NCBI GenBank assembly: GCA_949737515.1
Contig: CATJCP010000398.1
Location: forward strand, 1 to 64,000
Origin: an uncultured Oscillospiraceae bacterium
GTDB taxonomy: Bacteria > Bacillota > Clostridia > Oscillospirales > Ruminococcaceae
Direction: 5' to 3'
Length of the DNA: 64,000 bases
In this document: piece by piece, positions 36,093-44,224 of the stretch
How positions within the stretch are numbered: position 1 is the stretch's first letter
How the letters are laid out: the number at the start of each line of letters is the position of its first letter
Notes under the pieces: generated by a model
Seen by the model: only the letters and a program-made list of their open reading frames with translations
The model's database searches: none
Told to the model about the DNA's origin: nothing
Made by a program: the position numbers and the translations under genes

Positions 36093-37558
36093 ACGGCCTT
36101 GACCGCGTGTCCGGCCAGATACCCTCTGTAATCGTTAAAGAAGTTCTCCGCAAACTTGGTCATAAACACAGTTAGAGTATCGTCTACAAAGGTAAGCTGT
36201 ATTTTCAGCGTGCCCACATAGTCGTCTACCGAGTAGACCAGGCCCAAAAGGGTATTTTCCAGCGGCCAGGCGGCGGCGGAAACGCACTGGTAATTCCGGT
36301 CCAGCACACCGATCCGCTTTCCGGCATACTGATCGGGGAACAGGAAGGGGCCGTATTCGTTCCGGTACAGCCTGATGGACTGCTCGCCGCACCCCTTGTC
36401 ATAGGTGAGGGTATAGCCGTCCCCGTCAACATCCACCTGCATCCATTTAAACTTGAAAAGATTCTCCTCAAATTCATACCTGACGCCGGAAATCTTAGCC
36501 TCCATGGAGCTGCTTCCCTTCCCGTTGGGCATGGGGATGGACATGGATCCCAGGCGTTCTTTCAGCTCTGCCTGCTTTTCAGGATTTTCCGGCAGAGGCC
36601 CGTCAGAGACCTTTTTCAGCAGGCGGTAATAAGCCTGGCGGAGCAGGTCATCGGCGTTGTTGATGCCCTGGTTGTCGGCGGTGGTGATCAGGATGGCATC
36701 GTACTTGGGCATCATAAAGGCAAACTGGCTGCCCATGCCGTTGCAGGAGAATCCCCCTTCCTTCAGCATCCAAAACTGGAAGCCGTAGCCAATGGGGTTG
36801 GGATAGCCGGAATCGGCAACTGTGGTGTCGATCTGATGGGAGGTTGCGGCCTCCATGTATTCCCGGCTGACCAGCTGTTTCCCGTTCCACTCCCCCCGCT
36901 GGAGGCAGAACTGGGCGAACTTGGCAAGATCCCTGGGGGTGGCCAGGATTCCGCTTCCGGTCCAGGAGCGGCCCTCAGGGGTTTCCACACACCAGATGTC
37001 CTGGGAAATACCAAGTTCATCCAAGAGAGGCCTCATATACTCCAGCATGGGTTTTCCGGAGAGCTTCTCCACAATTCCGCAAAGGGTCACAGTGGCGGAG
37101 GTGTCGTAGTGGAACACGGTTCCAGGCTTGTGCATGGCGTAGGGGGCGTTAAAGAAACTTTGTACAAAGTCCTGGGTGTCCCAATCATAGGAGCCAGTTT
37201 CGTTAAACACTGCCATCATCAGCAGGTGGCGGACAGTGGCCTCCATCATGTAGGGGTTGGGATTTTCAGGGATGTATTCCGGAAATATGTCCGCCACCTT
37301 TGTATCCAGGGACAGCCTTCCCTCTGTGATCATCATGCCCACGGCCACGGAGGTAAAGCTCTTGCTCACAGAATACATCCGGTGTTTGCGGTCCCGGTCA
37401 AAGGGCGGGCAGTAGCCCTCGGCGGCGATCTTCCCGTGGCGCAGCAAAATAGCGCTGTGCATAACAAGGCGGCAATCCCGCAGTTCGTCTAAAAAGTCTA
37501 TAATGGCCTGTGAAGGGATCCCAAGGGATTCCGGGGACACGGATACCAGATCAAACAT
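36080..37558 (-). CDS. Serine hydrolase, class C beta-lactamase-like family
   Basis: YSVSKSFTSVAVGMMITEGRLSLDTKVADIFPEYIP SxxK motif; YDTSATVTLCGIVEKLSGKPMLEYM. Confidence 0.92.
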   Translation of the reverse strand: MFDLVSVSPESLGIPSQAIIDFLDELRDCRLVMHSAILLRHGKIAAEGYCPPFDRDRKHRMYSVSKSFTSVAVGMMITEGRLSLDTKVADIFPEYIPENPNPYMMEATVRHLLMMAVFNETGSYDWDTQDFVQSFFNAPYAMHKPGTVFHYDTSATVTLCGIVEKLSGKPMLEYMRPLLDELGISQDIWCVETPEGRSWTGSGILATPRDLAKFAQFCLQRGEWNGKQLVSREYMEAATSHQIDTTVADSGYPNPIGYGFQFWMLKEGGFSCNGMGSQFAFMMPKYDAILITTADNQGINNADDLLRQAYYRLLKKVSDGPLPENPEKQAELKERLGSMSIPMPNGKGSSSMEAKISGVRYEFEENLFKFKWMQVDVDGDGYTLTYDKGCGEQSIRLYRNEYGPFLFPDQYAGKRIGVLDRNYQCVSAAAWPLENTLLGLVYSVDDYVGTLKIQLTFVDDTLTVFMTKFAENFFNDYRGYLAGHAVKAVPSA

Positions 37559-37601
37559 TTTCTCACTCCTTATCGTAAATCATGATTCTATCACCTGGCA
37601 C

Positions 37602-37650
37602 AAAAAGGGGACGACTCATAATCATAACCTGTATGACAAGAGCCGTCCCC
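37602..37650 (-). terminator. Intrinsic terminator between binding-protein and serine hydrolase genes
   Basis: Minus: GGGGACGGCTC...GAGTCGTCCCC followed by TTTTT. Confidence 0.7.
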
Positions 37651-37698
37651 CGGGATTATAGCCGAGATGGGCCAATCTTTGCGACATATTCTCCAAAT

Positions 37699-37741
37699 AC
37701 GGGCCTAAATCCGCACATATATCAAAGCGTCTTAGGCCCGT
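37699..37741. repeat. 10-bp perfect inverted repeat upstream of the terminator
   Basis: ACGGGCCTAA / TTAGGCCCGT. Confidence 0.6.
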
Positions 37742-37789
37742 CCTTGGACGATGAAACAGAGATCAGCAAATTCGATATGTGGTTTACGC

Positions 37790-39460
37790 TTACTTGTGCT
37801 CAGCTCTCCAGGCGTCCAGCTGCTTCTGGGCTTCTTCAATGATCTTGTCAACGCCGTTTTCCTTCAGCTTGGCGATGAACTCGTCGACGGTCTTATTGAC
37901 AGTTTCCTCAACCACAGCGGGATCAGTGCCCTTTTGGTCGACCAGGAAGCCAAATTTCAGGTTGTTGGTGAACTCGCCTTCGACGGAGCTGCAGGCAGCG
38001 ACTTCATTGGCGACAGGCGCGGGGTCAAACACAAAGCCCATGTTGGTGTCCAGGATGGCCTTTTCGTTTTCCGCAAGCAGTCTGTCGACAAAATCAGGAG
38101 AGGTGCCCTGAGGCATATAACAGGCTTTCAGAGATCCGAACTGAGCGCCGTACCAGGAGTAGTAAGCCCTGTTGGCGGGGTCGGCGTTAGTGGTGCCTTC
38201 AAAGCTGACAACGCCCTGAACATCGCTCATGTTCCAGTGCTGACCTTCCAGTCCAAAGCGGAGGGCGGTGGCTACAAAGTTATCGGTGTTAATCAGTTCG
38301 AGGGCCATCATCGCTCTCTCGGGATTTTTGCTGGAGGAGCTGATGCACTCTACCGCGTTGTGGATGTAAGCGGTGGAGCCAAAGGTCTTTTCAAAGGGAA
38401 CCAGAACGCCTTCCCACTGGTCGGAGAACGCGTGGGGATCGATTTCAATCAGCCCTTCGTGGGTATCCTCCAGGATGTACTTGCCCTGCTGGCTGTAAAC
38501 GCGCTCGGTGTCAAAGTTCCAAACGTCCGCCGGGAGAACGCCGTCGTTTACCATCTTGGCCTGGTTCTGACAGTAGGCGCGGTACTCGTCGGTTTCGTAT
38601 TTGTTGAACACGATTTCACCGGAACCCTTGCCAGCATATGCTTCTACGCCGGGAATGTTGGTGACCGCAATATTGTTGAGGGACTCATAAGGGGCCCACT
38701 CGTCGATATTCCAGCAGCAGCGGGTAATGGGGATGTACGGGCTGGAGTTGGCATCTTCCGGGAAAGCGGCATTGCGCTTTTCCAGTGCCTCGTACAGCAT
38801 CGGGACAACTTCCTGCATATTCTTGACCGTTTTGCCCTCATAGGTATCCATTCCCAGAGCTTCGGCCATGGTCTTGTTGATGACCAGGGATTTGATGGTA
38901 ACGGAGTCCTTATAGGACGGAATTCCGTAAATATTGCCGTTGATCTTCATGGCGTCCCAGAAGCCTTCGGGAATCATCTCATAGGTTTTTGGGGCGTATT
39001 TCGGAAGCAGCTCATCCATTGCAAAGAAGGTGCCCTGATTGACATAGTCAACGTAACTGATGGCGGAAGTACTTGTTCCATTGGCGTTGATAATATCAAC
39101 CGTCTGCCCGGACATGAGGATAGGGGTCATCTTGTCCTTATATTCGGAGGCAGGAATGAAGTGAATATTCATGGTCGCGTTGATCTGTTCTTGGAAGTAC
39201 TTGTCAATCGCAGGCAGAACAACGTCGTCGGCGGGATGGTTGTTTTCTGCGACATACCATTCCAGCGTCACAGGCGTGCTGGTGTCTATCTGTCCGGCAT
39301 CCTGGGAAGATGCGCCAGAGCCAGAAGAGGCAGAAGGGGCAGTGGACGAAGAGGGAGCGGTGCTGCTGGAAGACGGGCTGCTGCTCGAACATCCGCTGGC
39401 CATTCCGCACAGCATTGCGAGGGAAAGAGCGATAGATACTTTCTTAGAAATATTGCTCAT
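37790..39460 (-). CDS. ABC transporter extracellular sugar-binding lipoprotein
   Basis: Lipobox LAMLCGMASGC followed by a Ser-rich linker; 556 aa. Confidence 0.93.
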   Translation of the reverse strand: MSNISKKVSIALSLAMLCGMASGCSSSSPSSSSTAPSSSTAPSASSGSGASSQDAGQIDTSTPVTLEWYVAENNHPADDVVLPAIDKYFQEQINATMNIHFIPASEYKDKMTPILMSGQTVDIINANGTSTSAISYVDYVNQGTFFAMDELLPKYAPKTYEMIPEGFWDAMKINGNIYGIPSYKDSVTIKSLVINKTMAEALGMDTYEGKTVKNMQEVVPMLYEALEKRNAAFPEDANSSPYIPITRCCWNIDEWAPYESLNNIAVTNIPGVEAYAGKGSGEIVFNKYETDEYRAYCQNQAKMVNDGVLPADVWNFDTERVYSQQGKYILEDTHEGLIEIDPHAFSDQWEGVLVPFEKTFGSTAYIHNAVECISSSSKNPERAMMALELINTDNFVATALRFGLEGQHWNMSDVQGVVSFEGTTNADPANRAYYSWYGAQFGSLKACYMPQGTSPDFVDRLLAENEKAILDTNMGFVFDPAPVANEVAACSSVEGEFTNNLKFGFLVDQKGTDPAVVEETVNKTVDEFIAKLKENGVDKIIEEAQKQLDAWRAEHK

Positions 39461-39505
39461 AAGAACCTCCTAATTTTTTACAAGTTTGTTATATCCTACT
39501 TCAAT

Positions 39506-39535
39506 CGGGCCCTCCGGCCTAAGCCGCTAGGCCCG
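39506..39535. repeat. Intercistronic hairpin between permease and binding-protein genes
   Basis: CGGGCC...GGCCCG with inner GGCCTA/TAGGCC. Confidence 0.5.
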
Positions 39536-39584
39536 GCATTGAATTCGCCGATAATAAGGTAGCCATTTGATTTTGGGTTTCATT

Positions 39585-40517
39585 TTATCCCTTGACACTG
39601 CCGATGGTCAGGCCCTGAATAAAATACTTTTGGAAGAAGGGATAGGCGAACAGGATAGGCAGGGTGGTGAGCATCAGGGTGGCCATTCTGGTCTGCTCGG
39701 TGGGCATGGATTTCAGCAGAACCAAGCCGTCTGGCGTACTGGCAATGCTGGAATTGTTCTTGATAAAGTCAATCTGCTTTTGAATGCGGCTCAGCATGGT
39801 CTGGAGGGGAACTAACTTGGGATTGTCGATATAAAGCATACCGGCAAACCAGTCATTCCATTTATTTACCAGGACGAACAGCCCGATAGTAGCAAGGCCG
39901 GCCTTTGCCAGGGGGAGGACGATCCTGAAAAAGACGGTGAAATCATTGGCCCCGTCAATGGCAGCGGCGTCCATCATCTCCTCCGGTATGGTCCCGGTGA
40001 TAAAGGTCCGCAGCACCACAATATTAAACGCGCTGACCAGGCCAGAGAGAATCAAAATCCAGACAGTATTGTACAGATGAAGGACATTTGTATTGATGAT
40101 ATAGGAGGGAACCAAACCTCCGGAGAAAAGCATGGTAAAGAAGGGAACAAAAGTATAAAACTTTCTGGCGGCAAACCGCTTGTTCGCCAGTACAAAGGCG
40201 TACATCGCCATCATCATAACGCCCAAAACCGTGGAAACAACGGTGACAAAGATTGTTACCTTATAAGAGTCCACCAACTGGGAGCCACTTTTAAATAGAT
40301 TTTTGTAAGCGTCAAAATTAAATTCTGAAGGGATTACCTTAAACCCATTATAGGTCAGCGCCTCTGAACTGGAAACAGAAACCCCCAGCACCAACAGCAT
40401 TGGATACACAGATGTGACGGCAAAGACAGTGAGAATTATGCAGAAGATCACATTTGTAAGAGGTTTGACACGGTTGATCCTTGCAAAGGAGTTACCATTG
40501 GATTTTTCCTTAGCCAT
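39585..40517 (-). CDS. Carbohydrate ABC transporter permease (YtcP/AraQ type)
   Basis: EEMMDAAAIDGANDFTVFFRIVLPLAKAGLATIGLFVLVNKWNDWF. Confidence 0.93.
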   Translation of the reverse strand: MAKEKSNGNSFARINRVKPLTNVIFCIILTVFAVTSVYPMLLVLGVSVSSSEALTYNGFKVIPSEFNFDAYKNLFKSGSQLVDSYKVTIFVTVVSTVLGVMMMAMYAFVLANKRFAARKFYTFVPFFTMLFSGGLVPSYIINTNVLHLYNTVWILILSGLVSAFNIVVLRTFITGTIPEEMMDAAAIDGANDFTVFFRIVLPLAKAGLATIGLFVLVNKWNDWFAGMLYIDNPKLVPLQTMLSRIQKQIDFIKNNSSIASTPDGLVLLKSMPTEQTRMATLMLTTLPILFAYPFFQKYFIQGLTIGSVKG

Positions 40518-40538
40518 ATGTTTCATCTCCTCCTTGTC

Positions 40539-41501
40539 TTAGAATAAAGCTGAATCCGGGTCGACCCGGCGGACGATTGTATTGGCTACAATGACCAGGA
40601 TAAAACCGACTACCGATTGATAGAAGCCCGTTGCCGCGCTCATGCCCGTGTTGCCCAGCGTCCTCAGCGCACGATACACATAAGTATCGATCACATCCGT
40701 ATACTCATACAGCGCGCCGCTGTCCTGTGTCACCTGCTGGAACAGCCCTATGTCGCCGCGGATCAGCCCGCCTAGATTCATAATGAACATGATAACGATG
40801 ATATTGCGCATATGAGGGATGGTGATGTATTTTGCCTGCTGCCATTTCGTGGCTCCATCCAGTACCGCCGCTTCATAATAGTCCTGAGAGATTCCCGAAA
40901 TAGACGCCACATATACAATTGAGCTGTATCCTATATTCTTCCATATGTAGATAATCACCAACAGGAAAGGCCAGATCGGCTTGTAGGTATACCAGTTTCT
41001 GACTGTGCCTCCAGTCGCTTTCATGATCTGGTTGAGAATGCCGTTGCTCTGGCTTAAAAAGCCATAAACAATAATCGCCACAACGGTCATGGAAAGGAAG
41101 TTGGGCATAATCAGCATGGTCTGGAGTGCCTTTGCATAACGTTTGACATAAATCTCGTTGAAGACAATCGCCAGCGTTACTGCAAGAACAGGGGTGATAA
41201 CCAAGAAAACCGCATTGTAGCAAACCGTGTTGCGGGTAATGCGCCAAGCATCCGTGGTTTTAAAGAGAAACTCAAAATTTTTCAGCCCCACCCATTCACT
41301 GTGTAGGAAGCCGGTGGAAACCTTGTAGTCCTGAAAAGCCAAGGTCAGGCCGAACATAGGGGCATAATTAAAGAGAAGCAGATAAAGCAGACAAGGCAGC
41401 GCGAGGACATGCAACCGCCAATATCGCTTAAAATGTATAATAACCCTTTGCCCAAATGATTTTTTCCTTTTTTGCTCTACGGCAACGCTCATCTGTAACA
41501 A
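40539..41501 (-). CDS. Carbohydrate ABC transporter permease (LplB type)
   Basis: YEAAVLDGATKWQQAKYITIPHMRNIIVIMFIMNLGG; NYAPMFGLTLAFQDYK. Confidence 0.93.
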   Translation of the reverse strand: MLQMSVAVEQKRKKSFGQRVIIHFKRYWRLHVLALPCLLYLLLFNYAPMFGLTLAFQDYKVSTGFLHSEWVGLKNFEFLFKTTDAWRITRNTVCYNAVFLVITPVLAVTLAIVFNEIYVKRYAKALQTMLIMPNFLSMTVVAIIVYGFLSQSNGILNQIMKATGGTVRNWYTYKPIWPFLLVIIYIWKNIGYSSIVYVASISGISQDYYEAAVLDGATKWQQAKYITIPHMRNIIVIMFIMNLGGLIRGDIGLFQQVTQDSGALYEYTDVIDTYVYRALRTLGNTGMSAATGFYQSVVGFILVIVANTIVRRVDPDSALF

Positions 41502-41816
41502 GCCTCCTGTCTAATCGTTTTCATTATACATTTCGACGAATTTCTTTCTGTACTCAGTGTACATTTTTTTGCAGAGAATTTCAATCGTAAATAATCAAGG
41601 TACCCCAACAAATTCACGGAACAACTAATTTATTTATGTTATCAATATATTTTATTGTGCATTTTCCCTATTCAAATTGTCCGACCAAACTAAATTCATC
41701 CGTACAATTTAAAGGAATTTATAAACTCCCATTTTCTTCATTTAATATATCTCTATATAAAAAACAGTAATATTCCAAATGGCCGTCATTTTGCACAATT
41801 AAAATTTGGCAAAAAA

Positions 41817-41846
41817 GTCGCCCCGCAAATTTTTCTGCGGGGCGAC
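41817..41846 (-). terminator. Terminator of the coiled-coil repeat gene
   Basis: GTCGCCCCGCA / TGCGGGGCGAC 11-bp stem; minus strand runs into CTTTTTTGCC. Confidence 0.88.
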
Positions 41847-41895
41847 ATTGAATCTTAAATTTTTATGGTTGAGAGAAGAATTGAGTATACAGAAA

Positions 41896-42483
41896 TTATA
41901 CCGCCTTTTGCTCCAGATCCTGCACCTGCTGAGTCAGTCTGACCTGTTCCTTCCATATGATGTTTATGCCCTTGTCCTGCTCGGTCAGGCTGCTTCTGAG
42001 ATCCTTCACCAGGATATCCAGCTTAACGTCAATGGCGTCCAGAGTCGCGTCAACTTTGTTGAGATGGCATTCTGTGTTTGCAACGCGATATTCCATATGG
42101 TCTATCTTGCTTCCAAGCAGCTGGAACTGGCCGTCGAACCGTTTTTCCATCAAATCCACCCGTTTTTCCAACGTGCCCAAATGATCCTCTACCCGTCCTA
42201 TGTGGATTTCTATTTGGTCTATATGGGCATCCATTTGGTTCATATGAGCTTCCATTTGGTCCATTCGGACATCCATCTGGTTCATATGAGCTTCCATTTG
42301 GTCCATTCGGCCTTCCATTTGATCCATACGCGCATCCATTTGGGTCATATGGGCTTCCATTTGGTCCATACGAACCTCCATACGGCCCATGTGAGCCTCC
42401 ATACGTTCCAAATGTGCATCAACAGAATCAAACCTCTGGTTCATCTGCCCCAGCAGTTCAAGGATTTTTTCTTCATTTGTCAT
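41896..42483 (-). CDS. Met-rich heptad-repeat coiled-coil protein
   Basis: MDQMEAHMTQMDARMDQMEGRMDQMEAHMNQMDVRMDQMEAHMNQMDAHIDQIE heptads; own terminator. Confidence 0.75.
   Translation of the reverse strand: MTNEEKILELLGQMNQRFDSVDAHLERMEAHMGRMEVRMDQMEAHMTQMDARMDQMEGRMDQMEAHMNQMDVRMDQMEAHMNQMDAHIDQIEIHIGRVEDHLGTLEKRVDLMEKRFDGQFQLLGSKIDHMEYRVANTECHLNKVDATLDAIDVKLDILVKDLRSSLTEQDKGINIIWKEQVRLTQQVQDLEQKAV
42195..42415 (-). repeat. 21-bp tandem repeat tract coding for (MDQMEAH)-like heptads
   Basis: Recurring tccatttggtccatacg/gacatccatctggttcatatgagct units. Confidence 0.8.
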
Positions 42484-42575
42484 TTTCTCACAACCTTTCC
42501 AGTCAATTTATCGATCAATCCCTTGTCTTCATCATATCACAGGAAGGTGTGCAAGTCAACATTCGACAAAAATCA

Positions 42576-43949
42576 TCATTTCTTTTTCACGAAAAAGGCG
42601 TCGATCTCCTTCTTGATCTGCTCGGGCTTGGTGCTTTTCAGCAGATAACCGGATGGATTTAGGGGCATCACCTTGATCATGCTGTCCGGGTCCCTCCGCC
42701 CTGTCAGGAAAATGACCGGCACGTCCTTAAATTCCTCCTCTGAACGGAGCATTTCCAGGGTCTGCCTTCCGTCGCAGACCGGCATCTCATAGTCCAGCAA
42801 AACCAGGTCCGGCCGGTTTAAGGTAATGGTCCGGATCGCCGCGACGCCGGAGGTAGCCATGGCGACCTCATAGTCCTTATCCAACAGCATCTTGATGCTC
42901 TGGCGCACAGTCTGGGAATCGTCTACCACCAAAATCTTTTTCTTGGCGTCTATTGCTTTCTGCTCAGCCTGCTTTTCCCTCTTTGCAAGATATTTTTCAA
43001 CTTCCGCCATGGTGTTTTCATTTTCCACGGGGATCCCCACGCCCTCCTGGAGCAGATGGGGCGCAATCATACAATAGGCGAAGTACCCTGCCCCTCCAGT
43101 ATTAAAGAGCAGGCTGACCTGAAGCTGTTCCCGCTCAAAAATTTTCTGGAACTGCTCATAGGACAGCAGATTCTCCTCCCTCAGTTCACAGCCCTCCATG
43201 TTGGGGAAGCACTCCATAACCCTTCCGGCAAACTGCTGCGCCGTATAACGGGAGGCGTGGATCAGCATACTGTCCAGCTTATTGGTTTTAAGGCCAAGCA
43301 CCTTGCCGACAGTGTTGATCAAAAGCTTCTCCTCAAAAACCAAAAGGACCTCCTGCTTTTTTTCCTCCCCCTTGGTTCCATAGACTAGGCGGTAATAAAC
43401 GCCCTTTCCAAACTCCTCGCCCCCATAGGAATCGCTGATCATCTGGGGTTCCAGCTGGAACATGTCAAACACCATTTCAGCAATTACCTTTCTGATAGAG
43501 GCAATCTCCTCTCCAGGCAGGAAATGATCCCACTTCCTCGCCCGTTTTCCGGCAATGGAGAGATCCTCTGTCAGGGTGTGGCCGATCAGCCACCCTGCGC
43601 AGACCCCAAGAAAATGGTCCACTGTGTCCGGAGAATAGTCTGTCCGCTCCAGCTCCTGTTCAAGGGCCGGAAGGGTGTTTTCCCGGAACCCGTCGTGAAT
43701 CCTTCTGTGCTGTTCAAGCCCCTTATAGCCGACAGACGACATATACGCTTCTTCATCCGAGAAATGCTTTGTGGCATGGGTCTTAAAGAACTTAATCCCC
43801 TCCCGGCAGGCCCACCGGCTGTTTTTTTCCTCGTCTTTAAAGGAAAACAACCGGTTGATAATTTGAAAAAGCCGCTGATGCTCCTTGTCGATCGACTCGA
43901 CGCCAATACTGTAGTCATCCTTCCAGGTCAATTGATGATACATATCCAT
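42576..43949 (-). CDS. Bacteriohemerythrin - CheX-like middle domain - response-regulator receiver fusion
   Basis: N-term GVESIDKEHQRLFQIINRL...HFSDEEAYM...HRRIHDGF...GHTLTED; C-term KKILVVDDSQTVRQSIKMLL...DLVLLDYEMPVCDG...VIFLTGRRD. Confidence 0.85.
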   Translation of the reverse strand: MDMYHQLTWKDDYSIGVESIDKEHQRLFQIINRLFSFKDEEKNSRWACREGIKFFKTHATKHFSDEEAYMSSVGYKGLEQHRRIHDGFRENTLPALEQELERTDYSPDTVDHFLGVCAGWLIGHTLTEDLSIAGKRARKWDHFLPGEEIASIRKVIAEMVFDMFQLEPQMISDSYGGEEFGKGVYYRLVYGTKGEEKKQEVLLVFEEKLLINTVGKVLGLKTNKLDSMLIHASRYTAQQFAGRVMECFPNMEGCELREENLLSYEQFQKIFEREQLQVSLLFNTGGAGYFAYCMIAPHLLQEGVGIPVENENTMAEVEKYLAKREKQAEQKAIDAKKKILVVDDSQTVRQSIKMLLDKDYEVAMATSGVAAIRTITLNRPDLVLLDYEMPVCDGRQTLEMLRSEEEFKDVPVIFLTGRRDPDSMIKVMPLNPSGYLLKSTKPEQIKKEIDAFFVKKK

Positions 43950-44044
43950 GTTGAAAACCCTCCCTGCCTCCGATCGTACTCATATTTTGCCTCTAAAAAA
44001 GATAGAAAAGCATATTACTGTCAATCTTCGGCTTATATATCGTT

Positions 44045-44156
44045 GTAATAGAACCCCACCCCGGCAAAGCCGTGGAGGGGTTCTTCATATACATATATCA
44101 GGTAATCCATTCGATTGGCAGATGCTCCCCAAACGGAGATGCACATCTGCTATTAC
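44045..44156 (-). ncRNA. Candidate structured leader/ncRNA upstream of the hemerythrin gene
   Basis: Closing GTAATAG/CTATTAC, hairpin GCAGATG..CATCTGC (44118-44150), hairpin GAACCCC..GGGGTTC (44051-44083). Confidence 0.55.
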
Positions 44157-44158
44157 AT

Positions 44159-44187
44159 ATTATACAATATTGGAGCGGGCAGTGCAA
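44159..44187 (-). promoter_or_regulatory. Sigma-A-like promoter
   Basis: Minus strand TTGCAC-N17-TATAAT. Confidence 0.75.
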
Positions 44188-44224
44188 GCCAAACTAAGAA
44201 AAAAAAATGCTCAGCGAGGCCTTC

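Noticed and set aside
37751-39562. 603-aa plus-strand ORF antisense to the binding-protein gene
   Set aside because: Low-complexity, no domain pattern, mirrors a well-supported SBP gene on the minus strand; frame-shadow ORF.
42195-42415. CRISPR-like regular repetition
   Set aside because: Repeats are about 21 bp, contiguous and in frame with a protein, with no spacers; a coding VNTR, not CRISPR.
41806-42662. Plus-strand ORFs with repeated HLVHMSFHLVHS / FGPFGHPSGSYELP motifs
   Set aside because: Their repetitiveness is the reverse complement of the 21-bp coiled-coil repeats; the minus frame has the better start and terminator.
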